Shown here: in pieces, positions 1 to 6,607 of the stretch
Layout: each line of letters starts with the position of its first letter
How positions within the stretch are numbered: the stretch's first letter is position 1
Assembly (NCBI GenBank): GCA_025359355.1
Contig: JANYGR010000174.1
Location: forward strand, 1-8,730
Reading direction: 5' to 3'
Origin: Bacteroidota bacterium
Lineage (GTDB): Bacteria; Bacteroidota; Bacteroidia; B-17B0; Aurantibacillaceae
DNA length: 8,730 bases
Program-made: the position numbers and the translations under genes
Notes under the pieces: generated by a model
Seen by the model: the letters and a program-made list of their open reading frames with translations, nothing else
The model's database searches: none
What the model was told of the DNA's origin: nothing

Positions 1-1772
1 ACGTTATAATCCTTAGGATTAAAAATAGAATCTATTTTTGGTCTTAATGAATCTACTAGTGCTTTCATGTTTTTAGAGCCAATATCTGCTGCTTGAAAAC
101 TAATACGTGTGATGCGTTTGGTACTATCCATAAACGTTTGCAACACATTGTTTTTGTTTTTACCTTTTACAGATTGAGAATATTCGGATAGTGTTTTTAA
201 ATCGCCAATAGACGGTAACTTGTAGTATTTTGGATTACCATCATTATACGCTTGATAAGAAAACTTAACGGCTTCTACAATTGATAAAGGTCTTGAAAAC
301 ACGGTATCTCCTTGAAATAAGCGTTGCATGGCTTGTATTTTATATAATGCCTTGGCATTATTAGCAAACAATCCGTTTTCTTTTTTAGTATCAATGGAAA
401 TTTCAAAAGGTAAAACTCCTCTGAAGTTTTTTTCGAAATATTTTAAGTCTGTGTAAATAGGATCTTTTTGAGGCAAATCATCAACCACATAACCTACCAC
501 ATTCATTTTGCTCATTCCCCAAAAACAAATTAAAGTAATAATAGCTATGGTAATATAAATAGCAGGGCGCTTATGTAACACCCAGTAATTGATAACATCC
601 AATAATTTATTAATTCGTTTACCATCAAGGTGATTTAAATCTTTGGCTTTAGGCTCAGGCAAAACAGTTAAAATAATAGGAATTAAAATTAAGGTGATAA
701 GGTAGGTAGTCATTACACTAATCGCTGAAACAACCCCAAATTCAACTAACAACGAACTATTGGTAAAATATAATACTCCAAAACCAATAGCAGTAGTAAT
801 GTTTGCTAAAAACAAACTGATTCCTATGGTTTGTATACTTGTAGCAATCGCTTTGATTTTATTACCATGCAAGGCAAATTCCTTATGATATTTAATAATG
901 AGGAAGACACAATTAGGCACACCAATCACCATAATCAATGGTGGTATTAATCCTGTAAGAACCGTTATTTTATACCCAAATATTTGTAGAAGTCCGACCG
1001 ACCATAATACCCCTATCGCAACAACTAAAATTGAAAATAGAACCGTAGAAAAAGATCGGAAAAATACCCACAATACGATAGCGGTTACTAAGATAGCAAG
1101 CGCCAAAAATAAGGTCATTTCACCTGAAACCTTTCTCATAATTGCCGAACGAATATATGGCATCCCTGAGTAATGCATTGTTACCTGATGCTTTTTAGCA
1201 AAGGCTTCTGCCACCATTTTGATATCATCAACAATAGTAAGGCGACGTTTAGAATTCAAATCGTTTTTATTGAACGTAATCGCCATTAAATTGGCTCCCG
1301 TTTCTTTATTGTAAATTAAGCCTTTGTAGAAGGGCAACGCTAAGATGTCTTGTTTAAAACTATCAACTTCTTGTTGATTGTAAAACGGATGATTGACAAC
1401 AGGCAGAAATTCGAACTTTTCTAAACTATCATTTTTAACGATTTTAAAAAGAGAGGTAAGAGACATAACGCCTTTGATACCTTGGATGTTCTTTATGGTA
1501 TCAGTTAAGTTATACCAATCATTTAATTTTTGAAGTTGAAATAATTTTTTGTCTTCAAAGCCAATAACCATGACGTTTCCGTCTTCACCAAACTGTTTTT
1601 TAAATCTTACATATTCAACATAAGAACTATCGTCATCAGGTAAAATTTTAGCGAAATCATACGAAAGCTCAATCTTAGAGGTTTCGAAGCCCATGAAGGC
1701 AGTGATTAAAAGTAAAGCGAGGGTAAATGCTAATTTGTTTCTAAGTAAAATGCCTGAAAAATATTTCCACAT
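1..1772 (-). CDS. RND-superfamily exporter (MMPL/COG1033-like), partial, C-terminus beyond left edge
   Basis: This frame is open on the minus strand from an ATG at 1770-1772 to the window edge, giving 590 codons with no stop. Residues 13-29 form TM1. Residues 30-217 are a large extracytoplasmic loop. A bundle of five helices follows at about 219-238, 242-264, 268-294, 315-335 and 343-370. TM7 lies at about 402-420, and the second large loop starts near 421. This is the first half plus part of the second half of the 12-TM RND/MMPL fold; the remaining helices lie outside the window. The family exports lipids or other hydrophobic substrates from the inner membrane using the proton gradient; the substrate here is unknown. 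TM4 reads IGVPNCVFLIIKYHKE, where proton-coupled MmpL proteins carry Asp-Tyr. The gene lies downstream of tex on the same strand, but a 353-base spacer with a palindromic element separates them, and no good TAnnTTTG promoter was seen in that spacer. The start is supported by the short cytoplasmic N-terminus before TM1. Confidence 0.9.
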   Translation of the reverse strand, partial: MWKYFSGILLRNKLAFTLALLLITAFMGFETSKIELSYDFAKILPDDDSSYVEYVRFKKQFGEDGNVMVIGFEDKKLFQLQKLNDWYNLTDTIKNIQGIKGVMSLTSLFKIVKNDSLEKFEFLPVVNHPFYNQQEVDSFKQDILALPFYKGLIYNKETGANLMAITFNKNDLNSKRRLTIVDDIKMVAEAFAKKHQVTMHYSGMPYIRSAIMRKVSGEMTLFLALAILVTAIVLWVFFRSFSTVLFSILVVAIGVLWSVGLLQIFGYKITVLTGLIPPLIMVIGVPNCVFLIIKYHKEFALHGNKIKAIATSIQTIGISLFLANITTAIGFGVLYFTNSSLLVEFGVVSAISVMTTYLITLILIPIILTVLPEPKAKDLNHLDGKRINKLLDVINYWVLHKRPAIYITIAIITLICFWGMSKMNVVGYVVDDLPQKDPIYTDLKYFEKNFRGVLPFEISIDTKKENGLFANNAKALYKIQAMQRLFQGDTVFSRPLSIVEAVKFSYQAYNDGNPKYYKLPSIGDLKTLSEYSQSVKGKNKNNVLQTFMDSTKRITRISFQAADIGSKNMKALVDSLRPKIDSIFNPKDYN

Positions 1773-1970
1773 AATGTAGGATGCTTTTATAAAAATTTAA
1801 ATCAAATAATACGAGTAATTACTCCATTGTAACTACTCAAAAAGTTAAAAGGTTAAAGTTAAAAGATAAAATTAAACATCAATCAAAAAAAAGATAACAA
1901 ATTGTTAATCAGTTATCTAAAATAGATTATCATAAGTAAAATAATGCTATTTTAATCCTTACAAAAAACG
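1773..1970. other. Gene-free AT-rich spacer upstream of the exporter
   Basis: I see no convincing coding frame here. The stretch is very AT-rich and includes three adjacent GTTAAA(A)G units (1844-1851, 1852-1858, 1858-1865). It also has a 7-bp stem AGATAAC/GTTATCT (1892-1898 with 1912-1918, loop of 13). It should contain the 5' leader of the exporter gene. No TAnnTTTG -7 box was found on the minus strand, so the exporter promoter is unassigned. Confidence 0.6.
1844..1865. repeat. Short tandem GTTAAA(A)G repeat
   Basis: Three units in a row read GTTAAAAG (1844-1851), GTTAAAG (1852-1858) and GTTAAAAG (1858-1865, sharing its first G with the unit before). They lie about 72-93 bases upstream of the exporter start. 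In such AT-rich sequence this may be simple slippage; a role as a regulatory site is only a possibility. Confidence 0.4.
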
Positions 1971-2121
1971 TAGTGTCAAATAAGAAAATTTCAAGTTCAA
2001 GGCTTGCGAAGGCTTAAATAATGGGAGTTTGCTAGCTTGTACTGAGCGCAGCCGAAGTATCGCAAATGACCATTTTTAAGACGAGCGTAACGAAGAAATT
2101 GGAATTTTCTTGCTGACACTA
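1971..2121. repeat. 151-bp imperfect palindrome with terminal inverted repeats, MITE/REP-like
   Basis: The ends are perfect 8-bp inverted repeats: TAGTGTCA at 1971-1978 and TGACACTA at 2114-2121. After a 3/2-base bulge comes a perfect 9-bp arm, AAGAAAATT (1982-1990) with AATTTTCTT (2103-2111). Further in, pairing resumes with CTTAAA/TTTAAG (2013-2018 and 2075-2080), AATGG/CCATT (2020-2024 and 2070-2074), TTTGC/GCAAA (2028-2032 and 2062-2066) and TACT/AGTA (2040-2043 and 2056-2059). All pairs share an axis near 2046-2050, so the whole unit could fold as one long hairpin. The core ACTGAGCGCAGCCGAAGT (2041-2058) resembles a motif I recall as common between genes in flavobacterial genomes. The element is more GC-rich in its core than its flanks. 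No target-site duplication is obvious. It could be a non-autonomous mobile repeat, and when transcribed it could act as the 3' end structure of tex mRNA. Confidence 0.75.
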
Positions 2122-2125
2122 TTTC

Positions 2126-4369
2126 TTACTTCTTAAATTTCCCTTTCAATGCCGCCAATGCCGACATCATATCATTAGGATCATAAGCAACTTCTACTTC
2201 TTTTTTAGGCGACGATTTTTTAATCACCTGAGTTTCACCTTTCATAGATAATGCAATGCGTTTGCGCTTCACATCACACTCCGTTACATTAACCCATACG
2301 TGTTGCCCTACTTTTACTATTAAATTGGGATCATCCACAAAGGTATCACTCAATTGGGAAATATGAACGAGTCCGTCTTGATGCACACCCACATCTACAA
2401 AAGCACCGAAATTAGTAACGTTTGTAACGATACCTGGCAAACGCATGCCTTCGCGCAAATCCTCGATGCTATGCACACTTTCATCAAAACTAAAAACCTC
2501 AAAGGATTTACGAGGATCGCGTCCTGGTTTTTCTAATTCGCTTACGATGTCTTTAAGTGTTGGTAAACCTATGGTTTCGGTTACATAGCTTTGTAAATTT
2601 ATTTTTTTACGAAGTTCTTTATCACCAATTAAATGATCGATGGTACAACTTAAATCGCTTGCCATTTTTTCCACAATATGATAGGCTTCGGGATGGACAG
2701 CGCTTTTATCCAAAGGATGCACGCCATCGCGAATACGCAAGAAACCAGAGCATTGTTCAAATACTTTATCTCCCATACGACTCACTTTTAATAAATCTTT
2801 ACGTGATTTAAATGCACCGTTTTCGTTACGGTAATCCACAATATTTTTAGCGAGTGTTTCGCCAATACCTGACACGTAAGATAATAATTGTTTAGATGCC
2901 GTGTTAAGCTCTACTCCTACTCCGTTCACACAACTCATGACTACGGTATCCAATTTATTTTTTAATGCTGTTTGATCCACATCGTGTTGATACTGCCCAA
3001 CACCAATTGATTTCGGGTCTAGTTTTACCAACTCCGCTAAAGGATCGGCTAAACGACGGCCGATAGAAACAGCGCCACGAACCGTTAAATCATATTCAGG
3101 AAATTCTTCACGAGCCACGTCTGATGCAGAATAAATAGAAGCACCAGCCTCACTTACCATAATCACAGGAATTGTTTTTGGTAATACATCAATACTTCTG
3201 ATAAACTCTTCTGTTTCGCGAGACGCCGTTCCATTACCAATAGCAATGGCTTCCAATTCATGTTTAGCACACATCGCCATAACTACATGCTGAGCGTCCA
3301 TCACACGGCGTTGAGGCTCATGCGGATAAATCACAGTTTCCTCTAATAATTTTCCTTGAGCATCTAAGGCTACTACTTTACATCCCGATCTAAATCCAGG
3401 ATCGATGGCTAACATTGATTTTTGGCCTAATGGCGAAGCTAACAACAACTCACGTAAATTATCTGCAAATACTTGTATGGCTTTTTCATCAGCAGTTTGT
3501 TTGGTCATTAGTCGCATTTCCGCTTCAATACTCGGTTGTAGCAAACGCTTGTAACCATCTTCAATAGCTAATACCATTTGTTCGGCGCATTCACCACGCG
3601 TTGTCACAAATTGTTTTTTAATCATATCGTGCGCTAATTCATCATCAATCACAATATCTAAAATTAAAAAATCTTCTTTTTCGCCACGACGCATCGCTAA
3701 CATACGATGACTAGGACAAGACATTAAAGCTTCTTCCCATTCAAAATAATCTTTAAACTTCTCTCCTTCTTCTTCCTTTCCTCTAATCACTTTACTTTTT
3801 ACGATAGCTGATTTTTTAAATAAGTTACGCATGCCTTCACGCACAACTGCATCTTCACTTATAATTTCCGAAATAATATCTCTTGCTCCGTGCAAGGCGT
3901 CATCAGGGCTTTCTACTCCAAGCTCTTTATTCACAAACTTTAATGCTTCAGGAAATAAGTCTTTTGTTTCTTGTGCTAATACTAATTGTGCTAAAGGCTC
4001 TAATCCTTTTTCGCGTGCAATAGTAGCTTTGGTTCTACGACGAGGTTTAAATGGTAAGTATAAATCTTCTAAAGTAGAAAGTGTTGCGGCAGCTAGTATT
4101 TTTTCTGATAATTCTTCCGTTAACTTACCTTGTCCTTCAATAGATTTTAAGATGCTTTCGCGACGTTGCTCTAATTGACGCAAACGCTCTATTTCGGTTT
4201 TAATAGTAATTACTTGCACTTCGTCCAAACTACCTGTTACTTCTTTTCTGTATCGAGAAATGAATGGAACCGTAGCACCTTCATCTAATAAATCTACAGT
4301 TGATTTTACTTGTTTGGCATCGATCTTTAAATCGTCAGCAATTTTAAAAAATAAGGAAGCGTCGGTCAT
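2126..4369 (-). CDS. tex: Tex family RNA-binding S1 protein
   Basis: The 747-residue product is full length for the Tex family, cytoplasmic nucleic-acid-binding proteins related to eukaryotic Spt6 and linked to transcription and RNA metabolism. The helical Tex N-terminal region covers about 1-310. A YqgF/RuvC-like fold covers about 318-465, with AIDPGFRSGC (321-330), IGNGTASRETE (377-387), SEAGASIYSAS (406-416) and SIGVGQYQHDV (454-464). Helix-hairpin-helix motifs lie at about 490-555, including VSGIGETLAKNIVDYR (499-514). The S1 RNA-binding domain is at about 640-712, with GIVTNVTNFGAFVDVG (646-661) and DGLVHISQLS (665-674). The C-terminal tail is lysine-rich. The ATG at 4367-4369 begins directly with the conserved N-terminal helix. 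The gene is transcribed away from ftsY, and a promoter of Bacteroidota type lies about 70-95 bases upstream. The stop codon is 4 bases from a long palindromic element that may act as its mRNA terminator. The sequence is intact with no missing motifs. Confidence 0.97.
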   Translation of the reverse strand: MTDASLFFKIADDLKIDAKQVKSTVDLLDEGATVPFISRYRKEVTGSLDEVQVITIKTEIERLRQLEQRRESILKSIEGQGKLTEELSEKILAAATLSTLEDLYLPFKPRRRTKATIAREKGLEPLAQLVLAQETKDLFPEALKFVNKELGVESPDDALHGARDIISEIISEDAVVREGMRNLFKKSAIVKSKVIRGKEEEGEKFKDYFEWEEALMSCPSHRMLAMRRGEKEDFLILDIVIDDELAHDMIKKQFVTTRGECAEQMVLAIEDGYKRLLQPSIEAEMRLMTKQTADEKAIQVFADNLRELLLASPLGQKSMLAIDPGFRSGCKVVALDAQGKLLEETVIYPHEPQRRVMDAQHVVMAMCAKHELEAIAIGNGTASRETEEFIRSIDVLPKTIPVIMVSEAGASIYSASDVAREEFPEYDLTVRGAVSIGRRLADPLAELVKLDPKSIGVGQYQHDVDQTALKNKLDTVVMSCVNGVGVELNTASKQLLSYVSGIGETLAKNIVDYRNENGAFKSRKDLLKVSRMGDKVFEQCSGFLRIRDGVHPLDKSAVHPEAYHIVEKMASDLSCTIDHLIGDKELRKKINLQSYVTETIGLPTLKDIVSELEKPGRDPRKSFEVFSFDESVHSIEDLREGMRLPGIVTNVTNFGAFVDVGVHQDGLVHISQLSDTFVDDPNLIVKVGQHVWVNVTECDVKRKRIALSMKGETQVIKKSSPKKEVEVAYDPNDMMSALAALKGKFKK

Positions 4370-4377
4370 TATAATAG

Positions 4378-4402
4378 TTATGAGTTATAAATTATGAGTT
4401 AT
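4378..4402. repeat. Direct repeat TTATGAGTTAT x2 in the tex leader
   Basis: TTATGAGTTAT occurs at 4378-4388 and again at 4392-4402, separated by AAA, so the period is 14 bases. The pair lies between the predicted tex transcription start and the tex ATG, 9-33 bases upstream of it. It would therefore be in the 5' untranslated leader. It may be a slippage-prone micro-repeat; any effect on translation is speculation. Confidence 0.55.
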
Positions 4403-4437
4403 GACTAATTGCGAAGTAATACATCTAATTAGAATAA

Positions 4438-4465
4438 CAAATATAAATTTATAAAGGCTTGTCAA
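4438..4465 (-). promoter_or_regulatory. Predicted tex promoter, Bacteroidota sigma-A type
   Basis: Read on the minus strand, TTG (4465-4463, in the context CTTGACA) is followed by 17 bases and then TATATTTG (4445-4438). This fits the Bacteroidota consensus of a -33 TTG and a -7 TAnnTTTG. Transcription would begin near 4430, giving a leader of about 60 bases before the tex ATG. The call rests on sequence match alone. Confidence 0.65.
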
Positions 4466-4542
4466 GCGTTGATTTTATGAACAGTTTGGGCTATTTATAG
4501 ACAACTAATCATTTTATTAGTGAAAGATAAACGCTGTGTATT

Positions 4543-4556
4543 TTTTAATATTAAAA
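4543..4556. promoter_or_regulatory. 14-bp perfect palindrome upstream of ftsY (possible operator)
   Basis: TTTTAATATTAAAA is a perfect palindrome. It ends 24 bases before the ftsY -7 box, so it abuts or overlaps where the -33 contact would be. It is made only of A and T in an AT-rich spacer, so chance is a real alternative. It could be a UP-like AT tract or a repressor site. Confidence 0.25.
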
Positions 4557-4580
4557 CGCTAATAATTAACATTTTACTCC

Positions 4581-4588
4581 TACATTTG
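4581..4588 (+). promoter_or_regulatory. Predicted -7 box of the ftsY promoter
   Basis: TACATTTG matches the Bacteroidota -7 consensus TAnnTTTG exactly. Transcription would start near 4594, leaving a leader of about 30 bases before the ftsY ATG. No TTG sits at the expected -33 distance, so the upstream half is weak. Confidence 0.55.
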
Positions 4589-4626
4589 CGGGTCAAAAGT
4601 CTAACACAAAATTTAAGACATATAAA

Positions 4627-5586
4627 ATGGGATTTTTCAGTAAATTATTTAATAAAGAAACAAAGGAGAACCTTGATACTGGCTTAGCAAAAACTAAAGA
4701 AAGTTTTTTTAGTAAATTAGCGAAAGCAGTTGTGGGTAAAACAACGGTTGATGCAGATGTTTTAGATAATTTAGAAGAAGTTCTTATTACTGGAGATGTT
4801 GGTGTAAACACAACCTTAAAAATTATTAAGCGCATTGAAGCCCGTGTAGCAGCTAATAAATACGTGAATACGGCTGATTTAAATAATGTATTGAAAGAGG
4901 AAGTTGCCGCCTTATTAATTGAAAATAACTCCACCGACTCCGTTGAATTTGAGATTCCGAAAGACAAAAGACCTTATGTCATTATGGTAGTTGGCGTAAA
5001 TGGTGTTGGTAAAACAACCACTATTGGCAAACTTTCGCATCAATTAAAAAAAGCTGGTTATAATGTTATACTTGGAGCTGCCGATACATTTAGAGCTGCC
5101 GCTGTTGAACAATTAACTATTTGGAGTCAGCGTGTAGGCGTTGATATTGTGTCTCAGGGAATGGGCGCAGATCCTGCAAGTGTAGCATTTGATACCTTAA
5201 GTAGTGCTAAAGCAAAAAATGCAGATGTAGTTATTATCGATACGGCTGGTCGTTTGCACAATAAAATTAATTTAATGAATGAACTTACTAAAATAAAAAA
5301 TGTGATGAAAAAGGTGATACCTGATGCGCCACACGAAGTACTTTTAGTTTTAGATGCGAGCACAGGACAAAATGCCATTGAGCAATGCCGTCAGTTTACA
5401 GCAGCAACAGACGTAACAGCATTGGCATTAACAAAATTAGACGGAACTGCTAAAGGTGGCGTTGTTATTGGTATTTCGGATGAATTTAAAATTCCTGTAA
5501 AATACATTGGTGTTGGCGAAAAAATGGACGATCTACAAGTATTTAACCGTACGGAATTTGTGGATAGTTTATTTAGTAAGAATTAA
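4627..5586 (+). CDS. ftsY: Signal recognition particle receptor FtsY
   Basis: FtsY is the SRP-family GTPase at the cytoplasmic membrane that pairs with Ffh and 4.5S RNA to bring ribosomes making membrane proteins to the Sec translocon. The 319 residues contain a short amphipathic N-terminus (MGFFSKLFNK), a helical N domain at about 25-100, and the NG GTPase domain. Visible motifs are G1 GVNGVGKTT (123-131), DTFRAAA (153-159), G3 DTAGR (205-209), G4 TKLD followed by GTAKGG (269-278) and GVGEKMDDL (295-303). The long acidic A domain of E. coli FtsY is absent, as in other short FtsY proteins, so membrane binding probably depends on the N-terminal helix. It is the first gene of a plus-strand run, followed 53 bases later by a small membrane protein. 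It diverges from tex, and a TACATTTG -7 box lies upstream. In many Bacteroidota ftsY follows rpmB-rpmG and a DUF4295 gene; those are not here. Confidence 0.97.
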   Translation: MGFFSKLFNKETKENLDTGLAKTKESFFSKLAKAVVGKTTVDADVLDNLEEVLITGDVGVNTTLKIIKRIEARVAANKYVNTADLNNVLKEEVAALLIENNSTDSVEFEIPKDKRPYVIMVVGVNGVGKTTTIGKLSHQLKKAGYNVILGAADTFRAAAVEQLTIWSQRVGVDIVSQGMGADPASVAFDTLSSAKAKNADVVIIDTAGRLHNKINLMNELTKIKNVMKKVIPDAPHEVLLVLDASTGQNAIEQCRQFTAATDVTALALTKLDGTAKGGVVIGISDEFKIPVKYIGVGEKMDDLQVFNRTEFVDSLFSKN

Positions 5587-5639
5587 TCCTAAATAAAAAC
5601 AAAAAACTATAACACATCAATTTTAAATAAGAACTACAC

Positions 5640-6041
5640 ATGAACTTTTTTCAACGCTTTCGTTTTTTTTTAATTGGATTTATTCCAGGTTGTATCATTC
5701 TATTTTTTATTGTTCGTAAAAATGGTTGCACTAGCCCTAACGAATTAAAAATGTTAGAATTTCAATACCAAACTTTGCAATTAGGAAAAAAAGCCGCTTG
5801 CAAACTTAAATGCTTAACCCTCACAGAAGCTGGTTTTAAAGCCAAATTACGCGACTTTGAAGTGGATTATGATTTAAGTGATGTTCATAAAAAGCCTTAT
5901 GGTTTCTATTATTTAAAAAATATGGGAACAAAAACAAATCCATTTGAAATGGTGATAGAAGACAGAGATACTATTTCCTATATCAATGACATTAAATTAT
6001 TAAGCAATCCATCAACCTGTCATTGCGATACGATTCAATAA
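5640..6041 (+). CDS. DUF4258-like single-pass membrane protein with CxxxC and C-terminal CHC
   Basis: This 133-residue protein begins with a short basic segment (MNFFQRFR) and one hydrophobic helix at about 9-25, followed by a soluble domain. The helix could be an uncleaved anchor; topology is not certain. The domain has Cys54-KLK-Cys58, then Ser80 in a VDYDLSDVH stretch, a Tyr-rich segment (GFYYLKN, 88-94), a predicted strand-rich part, and a C-terminal Cys127-His-Cys129. From memory, this pattern (C-x3-C, VxY..S, IxD, final CHC) resembles Bacteroidota proteins annotated as DUF4258, whose function is not known. The cysteines could bind metal or form disulfides. It lies 53 bases after ftsY with no terminator-like hairpin between, and 6 bases before the acetyltransferase, so co-transcription is likely. 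A named function cannot be given. Confidence 0.85.
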   Translation: MNFFQRFRFFLIGFIPGCIILFFIVRKNGCTSPNELKMLEFQYQTLQLGKKAACKLKCLTLTEAGFKAKLRDFEVDYDLSDVHKKPYGFYYLKNMGTKTNPFEMVIEDRDTISYINDIKLLSNPSTCHCDTIQ

Positions 6042-6047
6042 ACTACC

Positions 6048-6602
6048 ATGGAGTTAAAAACAGATTTATCTAAATTCAATAACGATTGGTATAAAAAAGG
6101 AGGAACTTCTTTTAAACGTGTATCATGGTATACAATCAATGCCATCTTCCTTAATTCGGCTTTTCCTAACAGCGATTTTAAAGTTTTTTTATTACGTCTC
6201 TTTGGTGCCAAAATCGGAAAAAATGTAAAAATTAAACCGTTTGTAAATATTAAATATCCTTGGAATTTAGTTGTTGGCGAAAACGTATGGATCGGCGAAC
6301 GCGTGTGGATTGATAATTTAGGCACTGTTACTTTAAAAAACAATTCATGTGTTTCTCAAGGCGCTATGTTATTGTGTGGAAACCATCATTACAAAAAAGT
6401 TGCTTTCGATTTAATTGTAGGAAATATTACCATTGAAGAAGGTGCATGGGTTGGCGCCATGTGTGTGGTTTGTCCAGGTGTTAGAGTTGGTAATCATACC
6501 GTTCTTACCGTTAATAGCGTTGCTACAGCTAATCTATTACCTTGGGGCGTTTATCAAGGGAATCCTGCTGTAAAAATAAAAGACAGGGTAATTAAAGGAT
6601 AA
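6048..6602 (+). CDS. WcaF-like hexapeptide-repeat acyltransferase
   Basis: This 184-residue protein belongs to the left-handed beta-helix O-acetyltransferases of the WcaF/LbH type. These move acetyl groups from acetyl-CoA to sugars of surface polysaccharides in the cytoplasm. The N-terminal part has the family's helical lead-in (FNNDWYKKGG, 10-19; FLLRLFGAKIGKNVKIKP, 47-64). Hexapeptide turns follow from about 53 to 160, for example VVGENVWIGERVWIDN (75-90) and ITIEEGAWVGAMCVVCPGV (127-145). The candidate catalytic histidine is His113 or His114 in CGNHHYKK. The C-terminal YQGNPAVKIKDR (169-180) is typical. Length and motifs are complete. The start is 6 bases after the previous stop, so it probably shares the ftsY transcript. 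Such genes usually sit in polysaccharide clusters, but no glycosyltransferase or polymerase gene is in the window, so the acceptor sugar is unknown. Confidence 0.9.
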   Translation: MELKTDLSKFNNDWYKKGGTSFKRVSWYTINAIFLNSAFPNSDFKVFLLRLFGAKIGKNVKIKPFVNIKYPWNLVVGENVWIGERVWIDNLGTVTLKNNSCVSQGAMLLCGNHHYKKVAFDLIVGNITIEEGAWVGAMCVVCPGVRVGNHTVLTVNSVATANLLPWGVYQGNPAVKIKDRVIKG

Positions 6603-6607
6603 ATAAT

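Noticed and set aside
898..1173. Plus-strand open frame of 91 codons
   Set aside because: It lies wholly antisense to the exporter gene, over its TM-encoding region, and its product shows no recognisable domain.
1892..1918. Stem AGATAAC/GTTATCT upstream of the exporter
   Set aside because: It is a 7-bp AT-rich stem with a 13-base loop, too weak to call as a terminator or riboswitch.
2354..2811. Two plus-strand open frames (60 and 84 codons)
   Set aside because: Both are antisense to the middle and C-terminal part of tex, whose full-length frame carries all the family motifs. Neither product has a known pattern.
3831..4178. Plus-strand open frame of 115 codons
   Set aside because: It is antisense to the N-terminal region of tex and serine-rich in the way shadow frames often are.
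4504..4521. Stem ACTAAT/ATTAGT with a 6-base loop between tex and ftsY
   Set aside because: A 6-bp AT-rich stem is expected by chance in this spacer. It has no U-tract or link to either promoter.
4593..5378. Minus-strand open frames opposite ftsY (124 and 74 codons)
   Set aside because: They mirror the ftsY coding strand, and the ftsY GTPase motifs show which strand is real.
5587..5639. Possible terminator or promoter between ftsY and the small membrane gene
   Set aside because: I found no GC-containing hairpin and no TAnnTTTG box, so the genes are read as one transcript.
6035..6343. Minus-strand open frame of 102 codons
   Set aside because: It is antisense to the 5' half of the acetyltransferase, which is complete and clearly recognisable.
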